A stretch of DNA of 64,000 bases, taken from positions 1 through 64,000 of the forward strand of contig JADJGU010000003.1 of NCBI GenBank assembly GCA_016707885.1, in the 5' to 3' direction. Shown piece by piece: positions 46,796-54,594 of the stretch. The number at the start of each line of letters is the position of its first letter. The first letter of the stretch is position 1. The stretch comes from Sphingomonadales bacterium (GTDB taxonomy: Bacteria; Pseudomonadota; Alphaproteobacteria; Sphingomonadales; Sphingomonadaceae). The notes under the pieces were generated by a model that worked only from the letters and a program-made list of their open reading frames with translations, ran no database searches and was not told the origin of the DNA. A program made the translations under genes and the position numbers.

Positions 46796-48799
46796 TTACA
46801 CGAATTTCAGCTGCTCCGACAGCTTTTTGTAACGCGGGTCATCGCGCAACGGGTTGAGGAACGGGTCGTTCAACAGATAGACCAATCCGGAGTCGGCGGT
46901 GACATAGGCTCGGTCGAGTGCCGCAAAGGCTTTTTCAGGATCTCCAGACTGTGCGTAAACCTGTGCTTGTTGGTAGAGTGCATTGTCGCCAAATTCTTCG
47001 ATCAGCAATGCCAGATGTTGCTTGGACTGGCTCAAGTTGCCGCCCTTTGCGGCGACAATTGCTCGACCAGGCAACGCCAACAGGTTGTTGGTTTCCCGAT
47101 CAAATTCGGTCTCGGCCTGTTCGAGATCGCCAAGCATGATATAGGCGTTTCCTATATCACCGTGCAAAGTGCTTCTTTTCGGGTTCAAAGCGAGCGCTTC
47201 TCGCGCAAGCGCGATCGCCTCGTCATAAGCTTTGGCCGCATATTTGATGTTGCCAGCCGATTTGAACATCGTAGGATTCAGTGGGTCGAGCGCAGAGGCT
47301 CGATTGATAGCCGTTTCAGCGTCGCCAAACCGCCCGACTCTAGCGCAATAGACTGCGTATCGACTAAGCACATCGACGTCGCTTAACGCCAGCTGATATC
47401 CTCGCTCATAAGGCGCGCGCGCAGCTTTGGCATCTAGCCGACCATAGAATAATGCGTATCCGAGAGCGGCAAAACCCGCAGCGAAATCTGGGGCGATAGT
47501 CGTCGCCCTACGCGCTTCTGCGACAGCTTCACCGTAAAGATCCTTGCGCTCATTTGCAGTCGCATATTGGTTTGCAATAACGGAGAGCGCACGGGAACGC
47601 ATCGCTCGGGCCGCCGCATATTCGGGGTCGATCGAAATCGCTTGTTCGAATTTTGCCAATGCTGCCCGTTCGGAGCTTTCATCGATGTGCGCCTCGAACA
47701 GATCTCTCCCGCGCAAATAGGCATCAAATGCCGACAAGCTTTGTGTGCCTCCAATCTGCAGCGTTTTCTTGCCCGCCATCCTGGCGTCGATTGCAATCGA
47801 AAGGGCGCCGGCGACTGCTGCGGCAATTTCGCCCTGCACAGCAAAGATATCCGATAGCTGCCGCTCAAAGGTTTGCGACCATTTGCTGATACCGGTTTTA
47901 CCGTCGATCAGGTCGGTCGCAATTTTCAGCCTGTCACCGCTTTTCTGGACATTCCCATCAAGCAGGTAAGACACATGCAATTCACGAGCGATTACGAGGG
48001 CATCGCCATCATTTTCACGGAACTGGTTGGAGGAGGTTTGCCCGACAATTTCGAGAAGCGCGTTGCGTGACAATTGGGATCGGATCTCCGATGCCAACCC
48101 ATCGGAAAAATAACGTTGCGCTGGATCGCCGCTGAGATTGTCAAATGGAAGAACCGCGACGCTATTTTTGGTCGCGCCACCGCCCAGCAGCCCGCCTTTC
48201 CAGACCGCCAGACCACCGGCTGCAGCGGCCACAGCCAGCCCACCGCCGATTGCAGTCCGACGGTTCAGAAGCGGCGCGCGGATCGGTACTGAGCTAACAG
48301 GTTGAGCGGCCGTGTCATGCAAGCCTGCAATCGCGCGCACCATCCGCTGGATCGCCGCGTCGTCAAGGTTCATCTTTGCGCCGGCCAGTTTGATGACCTG
48401 AAATTGGCCAAAACCCAGAGGCGGCTCTGTACCGTCGAGCGATAATGGGACGAGTATGCGTCTATCCCGCCCGCGCGTGGCTTCGTCACTGACCCAATGT
48501 GAATGTACCGATGCCTTAGACCACAGAACTACAACCACCTTTGCTCTGTTCAATGCCTCTTCAGTGGCGCGTGAAAAGCGTTCGCCGCCTTCCAGAAGCC
48601 CGTCCCACCAGATTGAAAAACCAGCTGCTTCGATCAACCGGATAATCGGCAGCGCCTTCGTCTGATCTTCACGGGAGTAACTGAAGAAAACGGATGTTGG
48701 TTCAGGGGTCTCGGGGTCGCTAGCAGTCAAATTTGTGCGCCCCTTCCCATCCAAAGGGCTGGCCACCATTGCAGCCCCGTCAACCGATATTTGTCCCAT
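46796..48799 (-). CDS. TIR domain - TM - TolB-like - TPR protein
   Basis: A 667-residue protein. Residues ~34-165 are a TIR domain (SVFFSYSREDQTKALPIIRL, SIWWDGLLEGGERFSRATEE, VVVVLWSKASVHSHWVSDEA); the Glu of WVSDEA is where NADase TIRs have their catalytic Glu. A single TM helix (AIGGGLAVAAAAGGLAVW) follows, then a TolB/FlgO-like domain (SVAVLPFDNLSGDPAQRYF) and at least five TPR-like repeats (AALAKFEQAISIDPEYAAA, AYDEAIALAREALALNPKR). This architecture is common in alphaproteobacteria; its role is unknown, and signalling or NAD+ cleavage is inference. Confidence 0.85.
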   Translation of the reverse strand: MGQISVDGAAMVASPLDGKGRTNLTASDPETPEPTSVFFSYSREDQTKALPIIRLIEAAGFSIWWDGLLEGGERFSRATEEALNRAKVVVVLWSKASVHSHWVSDEATRGRDRRILVPLSLDGTEPPLGFGQFQVIKLAGAKMNLDDAAIQRMVRAIAGLHDTAAQPVSSVPIRAPLLNRRTAIGGGLAVAAAAGGLAVWKGGLLGGGATKNSVAVLPFDNLSGDPAQRYFSDGLASEIRSQLSRNALLEIVGQTSSNQFRENDGDALVIARELHVSYLLDGNVQKSGDRLKIATDLIDGKTGISKWSQTFERQLSDIFAVQGEIAAAVAGALSIAIDARMAGKKTLQIGGTQSLSAFDAYLRGRDLFEAHIDESSERAALAKFEQAISIDPEYAAARAMRSRALSVIANQYATANERKDLYGEAVAEARRATTIAPDFAAGFAALGYALFYGRLDAKAARAPYERGYQLALSDVDVLSRYAVYCARVGRFGDAETAINRASALDPLNPTMFKSAGNIKYAAKAYDEAIALAREALALNPKRSTLHGDIGNAYIMLGDLEQAETEFDRETNNLLALPGRAIVAAKGGNLSQSKQHLALLIEEFGDNALYQQAQVYAQSGDPEKAFAALDRAYVTADSGLVYLLNDPFLNPLRDDPRYKKLSEQLKFV

Positions 48800-48884
48800 T
48801 GTTTACCAAAGGTTGCAAACTATTTCTGCGCTGACAATTGCCGCGGACATCGCTGCCCGATAAGCCATTGGCTGGCCTGAACAC

Positions 48885-50060
48885 TCAGCCCCGAGCCGCC
48901 TTCCAGTCGCGCTTGATCTTTTTGGCGAGGCTCCATTTGTGGACTTCGGTCGGGCCGTCATAGATGCGGAAGGCGCGGACTTCGCGGAAAATCTGTTCAA
49001 CAATGGTCTGGTCGGTTACACCGGCGCCGCCCATCACCTGAACGCAGCGATCGGCGATGCGCATCAGCGCTTCGGAAACCGCAACCTTTGTCATCGAGCT
49101 TTCAACGGTACCGAGCGAACCGGTGTCAAGCACCGAGGCGCACCAATCGATCATCAACTGTGCCTGCTTCAGATCGATCAGATTTTCGGCGAGCATGAAA
49201 CCGACGCCTTCATGGTCGATCAGCGGTTTGCCGAATGCTTCGCGGCGGTTGGCATAGTCGGACGCGATCTCATGCGCCCGCTCGCAGCAGCCATGCCAGC
49301 GCATGCAGTGCGATAGCCGGGCAGGCGAGAGACGGATTTGGGCATATTTGAAGCCTTCACCTGCCACACCGAGCATCTGATCAGCAGGGACACGCAGATT
49401 GTCGATGATGACCGTTGCATGTCCGCCAGGCATCGAGCTGTCGATCGTATTGGGCACATGTTCGATACGGATGGCAGGGTCGGGCAGGTCGACCAGGAAC
49501 ATGCAAGCGCCCTCATCGGCCTTTGCCATAATGATGCCGACGCTGGCACCCTCGGCCCCGGTGATGAAAGCCTTGCGGCCGTTCATCACCCAATGGTTGC
49601 CGTCGAGCTTGCAGGTCGTTTTCATCATCGAAGGGTCGGAACCTGCGCCGTTTTCTGCTGCCGGTTCGGTCATGAAAAAGGCGGATCGCGCGCGACCTTC
49701 GACCAGCGGCTTCAGAAAGCGCTGCTTCATCTCCGGACTGCCGACATGCCCGATCAGGTACATATTGCCTTCGTCGGGTGCCATGGTGTTCACCGCAAGT
49801 GGACCGAGCGGCGAAAGCCCTGACTTTTGCAGGACATAGGCGGTTTCAAGCTGCGTCAGATGTGACTCGTCGGCAAGGATGTGCGGCGTCAGCACACCGG
49901 CTGCTCGTGCCTTGTCCCGCATTTCATAGACCAGCGCATCAAGTGGTGCGCCATGATGATCGCGGCGGGGATCCTTCTCATAAGGGATGACGACATTGCG
50001 CACGAAGCGTTCAACATTCGCGCCGATTTCCAATGCGCGGTCAGATAATTTTTCAGCCAC
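48885..50060 (-). CDS. Acyl-CoA dehydrogenase family protein (ACAD10/11-like)
   Basis: A 391-residue flavoprotein that oxidises acyl-CoA to 2-enoyl-CoA. Marks: FFMTEPAAENGAGSDPS (FAD/substrate loop), RREAFGKPLIDHEGVGF, and the C-terminal VMGGAGVTDQTIVEQIFREV with FRIYDGPTEVHKWSLAKKI. In the last motif the Glu usual in the IYEGT position is Asp, as in ACAD10/11-type enzymes. Overlaps the end of the next dehydrogenase gene by eight bases, so they probably form a two-gene unit. Confidence 0.9.
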   Translation of the reverse strand: MAEKLSDRALEIGANVERFVRNVVIPYEKDPRRDHHGAPLDALVYEMRDKARAAGVLTPHILADESHLTQLETAYVLQKSGLSPLGPLAVNTMAPDEGNMYLIGHVGSPEMKQRFLKPLVEGRARSAFFMTEPAAENGAGSDPSMMKTTCKLDGNHWVMNGRKAFITGAEGASVGIIMAKADEGACMFLVDLPDPAIRIEHVPNTIDSSMPGGHATVIIDNLRVPADQMLGVAGEGFKYAQIRLSPARLSHCMRWHGCCERAHEIASDYANRREAFGKPLIDHEGVGFMLAENLIDLKQAQLMIDWCASVLDTGSLGTVESSMTKVAVSEALMRIADRCVQVMGGAGVTDQTIVEQIFREVRAFRIYDGPTEVHKWSLAKKIKRDWKAARG

Positions 50061-51219
50061 TTATGGCCCTCCACATGATGTTTTTCTGGATTTCGGTTGA
50101 GCCGCCATAGATGGTCTGTGCCCGCTCAAAGAAGTAGGATTGTGGTGCGATTGCGCAGGCCGGCGGCACGAGGGGAGCAATCTTGTCCCAGCTCGCCAGC
50201 GAACGATCGGGCATTGCGGCTCGGGCTGGTCCCGCAATATCGACTGCAAGTGCCGTGATCGCCTGTGCGCATTCGGTGCAGGCGATTTTCAGGAAGGCGG
50301 CCGTCGACATCTCCATATCGGTGCCGAGTACGCGCAATATTGCGGTTTCGATGACGTCGAGCTTGGCCTCGATGCTCGCTAGCTTGTGAACAAGCGCTGC
50401 CTGTTCACCGCTCTCCTGCCAGTCGGCCAACCGTGCCTTTAATCGAGCAATATCGCGCCGTTTAGCGCCGATATGCGCATAGGATAGCCGTTCATTCTTC
50501 AGCAGGACGTTGGCATAATACCAGCCCCTACCTTCATCGCCGATGCGAAATGCAGCAGGAACGCGGACATTATCGAACTCGACGCGGTTGAGCTCGGCAG
50601 AACCGTCGATCAACGGGATGGGGTGCACAGTCACGCCGGGCTGGTCCATCGGTACGCAGATCATCGAAATGCCGTCCTGCTTGCGCGCTTCTTTGGATGT
50701 ACGTGCGAGGCAGAAAATCCAGTTCGCCCAATGCGCGCCGGAGGTCCAGATTTTGGCGCCGTTGATGATATAGTCATCGCCGTCGCGCACTGCGGACAGA
50801 CGCAGACTGGCAAGGTCAGACCCCGATTCCGGTTCCGAATAACCCTGCGCCCAGAAATCTCGCGATTCGAGAATACCAGGTAGCCAGCGCGCCTTTTGCT
50901 CCGCCGTTCCGAAGGCGCAAAGGATCGGACCTATGTAAATCACCGACATAGGGATGATAGGTGCGGCCCCGGCAAGGTCGAGTTCCTGATCGAAAATGTA
51001 GCGTTCGACCGCCGACCAGCCTGTGCCGCCATCCTCTTTGGGCCAGCCGACGCCCAGCCAACCCTTGGCGTTCAGCGCCTGTTGCGACAAAATCTGGTCG
51101 GACTTTTCCAGCCGCTGCCCGCGCGCGATCTTTTTGCGGACCGATTTCGGATAGTCGGTCGCGAAAAAATTGCTGACCTCGTCGCGAAATTCGGTCAATC
51201 GTTCTGGACTTTCAGACAA
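50053..51219 (-). CDS. Acyl-CoA dehydrogenase family protein
   Basis: A 388-residue acyl-CoA dehydrogenase, first gene of the pair. It has YSEPESGSDLASLRL, YIINGAKIWTSGAHWANWIF and, near the C-terminus, FFERAQTIYGGSTEIQKNI. The IYEGT-type Glu is Gly here, but LLKNERLSYAHIG supplies a Glu where isovaleryl/long-chain type enzymes have theirs. TTG at 51219 with GGGAGAGG upstream is the probable start; the frame runs open further but without a good site. Divergent from the SDR gene. Confidence 0.88.
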   Translation of the reverse strand: MSESPERLTEFRDEVSNFFATDYPKSVRKKIARGQRLEKSDQILSQQALNAKGWLGVGWPKEDGGTGWSAVERYIFDQELDLAGAAPIIPMSVIYIGPILCAFGTAEQKARWLPGILESRDFWAQGYSEPESGSDLASLRLSAVRDGDDYIINGAKIWTSGAHWANWIFCLARTSKEARKQDGISMICVPMDQPGVTVHPIPLIDGSAELNRVEFDNVRVPAAFRIGDEGRGWYYANVLLKNERLSYAHIGAKRRDIARLKARLADWQESGEQAALVHKLASIEAKLDVIETAILRVLGTDMEMSTAAFLKIACTECAQAITALAVDIAGPARAAMPDRSLASWDKIAPLVPPACAIAPQSYFFERAQTIYGGSTEIQKNIMWRAISG

Positions 51220-51300
51220 CGCACCTCTCCCGGGATATTGAACTTTTCCCAACGCTATTCGACAATGACTTCCAACACCTATCAAGGGGCAAACAGGAAA

Positions 51301-52059
51301 ATGCAACTCACGGCAGACTTAACAGGCAAACGGGCACTCGTTACCGGGGCATCTAGCGAGGGATTCGGTTCTCATTTTGCACGGGTACTGGCCGCTAGTG
51401 GTGCGGAAGTGGTGGTGACGGCGCGTCGGCGGGAGCCGTTGGAGATGTTGGTTGCCGACATTCAGAGAATGGGCGGAAAGGCCTTAGCCGTTACCGTTGA
51501 CGTTTCGGATCATGCCAGTGTCGAAGAGACCATCTCACAAGCAGGGCCGCTCGACATAATTGTCAACAATGCAGGGGTGGAGAAATCCGGTTCGGTTTTG
51601 GGTCTTACCGAATCCGACTATGACTATGTTATGGATATAAACCTGAAAGGCGTCTGGCAGGTCGCAACCGCCGCCGCCCGGCAGATGCGCGATCGGGGGC
51701 AGGGTGGATCGATCATCAATATCGCTTCGATCACCGGACATCAGGGGATGAAGGGTGCCGCGCCTTATAGCGTTTCCAAGGCGGGCGTTCTGCACATGAC
51801 GCGGCAATTGGCGCAAGAACTGGCGCGTTATGACATCCGGGTGAACTCGATTTCACCGGGATATTTCGCGACCGATCTCAACAGGGAATTTCTCGCTTCC
51901 GAAGCAGGTGAAGCGATGCGCAAACGGATCGCGATGCGCCGCTTTGGTGCTTTCCCCGATCTGGACGGCGCACTGCTTCTACTCGCGTCGGACGCCTCGC
52001 GCTTCATGACCGGCAGCGACATCATCGTTGACGGCGGGCACCTGCTTTATTCGCTTTAA
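51301..52059 (+). CDS. Short-chain dehydrogenase/reductase
   Basis: A classical 252-residue SDR. NAD(P) motif ALVTGASSEGFGSHFAR, NNAG structural motif (DIIVNNAGVEKSG), catalytic Ser in INIASITG and YxxxK in PYSVSKAGVLH, ending in FMTGSDIIVDGGHLL. Likely a 3-hydroxyacyl-CoA or secondary alcohol dehydrogenase given the flanking acyl-CoA dehydrogenases, but that is inference. The ATG at 51301 is preceded by AAACAGGAAA. Confidence 0.92.
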   Translation: MQLTADLTGKRALVTGASSEGFGSHFARVLAASGAEVVVTARRREPLEMLVADIQRMGGKALAVTVDVSDHASVEETISQAGPLDIIVNNAGVEKSGSVLGLTESDYDYVMDINLKGVWQVATAAARQMRDRGQGGSIINIASITGHQGMKGAAPYSVSKAGVLHMTRQLAQELARYDIRVNSISPGYFATDLNREFLASEAGEAMRKRIAMRRFGAFPDLDGALLLLASDASRFMTGSDIIVDGGHLLYSL

Positions 52060-52076
52060 TTATACGGGAAAATAAA

Positions 52077-52151
<75 letters not shown>

Positions 52152-52235
52152 GCCGGAAGAGGCGGCCCTATGCTTAGCGACGCGTCGCTTGTCAAGCCGC
52201 TTGCGCGCAATGCCGGGCTTTGGCATCGGGAATTT

Positions 52236-52376
52236 ATGACAAAGCCCCCGACCCCATCACGTGAGGAACGTCTCGCAGAGGCATTGCGCACAAATTTGCG
52301 GCGACGCAAAACGCAAGACAGTGATGCCTTGCGAGCGAAAAAGCGCGAATCTAGCTGTCCGAAATCAGCGGACTGA
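52236..52376 (+). CDS. Small conserved-looking basic protein
   Basis: A 46-residue protein (MTKPPTPSREERLAEALRTN...), rich in Arg, Lys and Glu, probably one amphipathic helix. Similar short proteins of unknown function, starting MTKPP, are typical of sphingomonads. It begins downstream of the tRNA gene and its last 26 bases overlap the 3' end of the AraC gene on the other strand. Function unknown. Confidence 0.6.
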   Translation: MTKPPTPSREERLAEALRTNLRRRKTQDSDALRAKKRESSCPKSAD

Positions 52377-53196
52377 CTTTTCCGCCAAGAGCGCTGCGTC
52401 CTTCCATCGTGGCTTTGGTCAACTCGGACGTGCCAGCCCGCAGTTGCCCGGGCGTTAGCCCAGTGAACTGCTTTACCTCTCGGGTCAGGTGAGACTGATC
52501 ATAAAAGGCCAAGCCTAGATCGCTATTATCCAAACTATCCCCATGCGCAATCCGCGTGGCGGCGCGCAGTGCCCGATATTTTCGAGCCAGCTTTTTAGGA
52601 GGCATGCCATAATAGCGCTTGGTCATGCGTTCGAGCTGACGGGGCGACAAGCCCGATTCGGCGATAAGGACATCAACGTCCGGGTCGTTGTCGTCGACCA
52701 GCCAACGATCGACCATCGCGGTGAATTCAAAAGGTGCTCCGTCAAGATTGCGGTAAATCTCGGCGGCAGCGGCCTCTCCGAGCGCAAATTGCGCAACAGG
52801 TTCGGCCAACGCAATCAACTTCTCTCGTAAATCCATAATCGTGTCGCCAAATATGCGGCGGGCGTCGAATGCCTTGTCGATCCAGTTTTCAGCTTCGGCG
52901 CCCATCAATGCTGCCCATCCCGCCGGCAGCATGCCCCAGCCGAAAATGCTGACCGGCTCGGATGCGATTGCTTCGAACGGGCGTGTGGTGGGGCCGATGA
53001 CCGTCACCGGATAGGTCGAATACTCATTGCCGTCGGCAAAGCGATAGGAACCTTGACCGGATAGCATGATACGGAACTGCGCGCGATCTGCGCGTTCGAC
53101 TTCGTGCAGCGCATGGCCACTATAGTCGAAGCGGTAGAGCGAGGATACGAGCTGTTGCAGCTGCTCGGTCGGCGCTTGGTATTGGACATTGATCAT
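52351..53196 (-). CDS. AraC-family transcriptional regulator
   Basis: A 281-residue regulator with an N-terminal cupin-like sensing part (QFRIMLSGQGSYRFADG, PTTRPFEAIASEPV) and a C-terminal AraC DNA-binding domain with two helix-turn-helix motifs: DVDVLIAESGLSPRQLERM and DLGLAFYDQSHLTREVKQFTG (residues given in part), ending at TPGQLRAG. The effector is unknown. The adjacent upstream region carries a candidate structured RNA. Confidence 0.88.
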   Translation of the reverse strand: MINVQYQAPTEQLQQLVSSLYRFDYSGHALHEVERADRAQFRIMLSGQGSYRFADGNEYSTYPVTVIGPTTRPFEAIASEPVSIFGWGMLPAGWAALMGAEAENWIDKAFDARRIFGDTIMDLREKLIALAEPVAQFALGEAAAAEIYRNLDGAPFEFTAMVDRWLVDDNDPDVDVLIAESGLSPRQLERMTKRYYGMPPKKLARKYRALRAATRIAHGDSLDNSDLGLAFYDQSHLTREVKQFTGLTPGQLRAGTSELTKATMEGRSALGGKVSPLISDS

Positions 53197-53243
53197 TTTG
53201 CGACCGGGACTCCCTTAGGTCGCATGATAAGCCAATCCCGCAC

Positions 53244-53273
53244 AAAAAAAAGGCCTGCCACAAGGGCAGGCCT
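53244..53273 (-). terminator. Rho-independent terminator in the AraC-pyrD gap
   Basis: On the minus strand AGGCCTGCC pairs with GGCAGGCCT across a five-base loop and is followed by eight Ts. It lies 47 bases upstream of the AraC start, so it must end a transcript that begins further right, either a small RNA or an attenuated leader of the AraC gene. Confidence 0.85.
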
Positions 53274-53420
53274 ATCTAGGTCAAGAACTCTGGTCTTTCG
53301 ACATCGAGCCCTTCGGGTCGCAAAGACCGTATGCACCAACAAGATGACATTTTCTTGCACGGAATCGTCATGCCCGCAGTTTACATTTGACATTTTCGGC
53401 CAAAAATTAATTTACGCGCA
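53244..53420 (-). ncRNA. Candidate small RNA or AraC leader with terminator
   Basis: No protein gene fits this stretch. On the minus strand a hairpin at 53292-53328 (GGTCTTT-G-CGAC with GTCG-AAAGACC) is followed 18 bases later by the terminator at 53244-53273. Hairpin, short spacer and U-run terminator are the usual 3' end of a bacterial small RNA. The 5' end is only guessed; no firm promoter was found. It could instead be an attenuator in the AraC mRNA leader. Confidence 0.45.
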
Positions 53421-53478
53421 CCGTTTTGGTACGTTATTGCGATTGCAGCGTGCCCAGCCCGCCTGCCATAGCGGATGG

Positions 53479-54519
53479 ATGCTCTATTCCTTGTTACGTC
53501 CGTTGATCTTCCGATTCGACGCCGAGTCGGCCCATAGATTGTCGATAGGTGCGCTGGGGCTAATGCCGTCGCTTCCCTGTTTCACCGATAAGGTATTGGC
53601 AAGCAGAGTAGCCGGACTCGATTTTCCCAATCCCGTCGGCCTTGCGCCGGGATATGACAAAAATGCCGAAATTGCAGCACCGGCTTTCGGCTTGGGCTTC
53701 GGATCCGTTGAGCTAGGCACAGTCACACCGCTTCCGCAGGCGGGCAATCCAAAGCCGCGCTTGTTCCGTCTTGTGGAGGATCGTGCGGTCATCAACCGTA
53801 TGGGCTTTAACAATGACGGCAGGGAAAAAGTCGCAGAGCGCTTATCGAAGCTTGATCTTTCGAAGCTGCCGGGGCGGATTGGAATTAACATCGGGGCGAA
53901 CAAGGACAGCGTTGACCGAATCGCCGACTATGTCGCGGCCATTCAAAGGCTTGGCTTGCTCGCCGATTATGTCACCGTCAATATCAGCTCTCCCAACACG
54001 CCGGGCCTACGCGCATTGCAGGACAAGGCCGCGCTGGACGATTTGCTCGGCAAAGTGGTCGCAGCGGCACCCGAGGGCAGGCCGGTGTTCCTGAAGGTTG
54101 CGCCTGATCTGGAACCCGCCGATGTGGCCGACATTTGCCAGTCGGTATTGGAACATCGCGTCGCCGCGTTGATTGTCAGCAACACCACCATTACCCGTCC
54201 GCCGCTCAAGTCACATCACCGGGAGGAGAGCGGAGGGCTTTCGGGCGCGCCGTTGCGCGATCTGGCGCATCAACGGCTGATCGATTTCCGTCGGGCGAGC
54301 GGAGGTAAAATTCCTCTGATCGGAGTGGGTGGAATTGCCAATGCCGACGATGCCTATGCACGGATCCGTGCCGGAGCCTCGCTTGTCCAGCTGTATAGCG
54401 CGCTGGTTTATGAAGGACCCAGCCTTGCCGACACAATCAACCGCGGACTTGCAAGGAGGTTGAAGCGTGACGGGTTTTCGTCGGTAACTGATGCCGTCGG
54501 TGTCGACGTACCTTTGTGA
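53479..54519 (+). CDS. pyrD: Dihydroorotate dehydrogenase (quinone), class 2
   Basis: Membrane-associated FMN enzyme that oxidises dihydroorotate to orotate in pyrimidine synthesis. The 346-residue protein has the class 2 N-terminal helices (MLYSLLRPLIFRFDAESAH), the FMN site VGLAPGYDKNAE, GSVELGTVTPLPQ, the catalytic-serine region VTVNISSPNTPGLRALQ and the phosphate-binding IGVGGIANADDA. Start at ATG 53479 fits the class 2 N-terminus; the longer open frame upstream is unlikely. Full length. Confidence 0.95.
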   Translation: MLYSLLRPLIFRFDAESAHRLSIGALGLMPSLPCFTDKVLASRVAGLDFPNPVGLAPGYDKNAEIAAPAFGLGFGSVELGTVTPLPQAGNPKPRLFRLVEDRAVINRMGFNNDGREKVAERLSKLDLSKLPGRIGINIGANKDSVDRIADYVAAIQRLGLLADYVTVNISSPNTPGLRALQDKAALDDLLGKVVAAAPEGRPVFLKVAPDLEPADVADICQSVLEHRVAALIVSNTTITRPPLKSHHREESGGLSGAPLRDLAHQRLIDFRRASGGKIPLIGVGGIANADDAYARIRAGASLVQLYSALVYEGPSLADTINRGLARRLKRDGFSSVTDAVGVDVPL

Positions 54520-54594
54520 TCGACAGTTCGACGCTATGATTGTGCTGGTGACAATCGCATTGCACCGCTGACGACTTTAGCTAGAGGTAATAGG

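Noticed and set aside
44377..48799. Confirmed Thoeris defence system
   Set aside because: No ThsA-like SIR2 gene, TIR protein of a different architecture and a terminator between the genes; kept only as a hypothesis.
53193..53393. 66-codon open frame on the - strand
   Set aside because: It passes through the hairpin and terminator at 53244-53273, has no clear ribosome-binding site and is better read as RNA.
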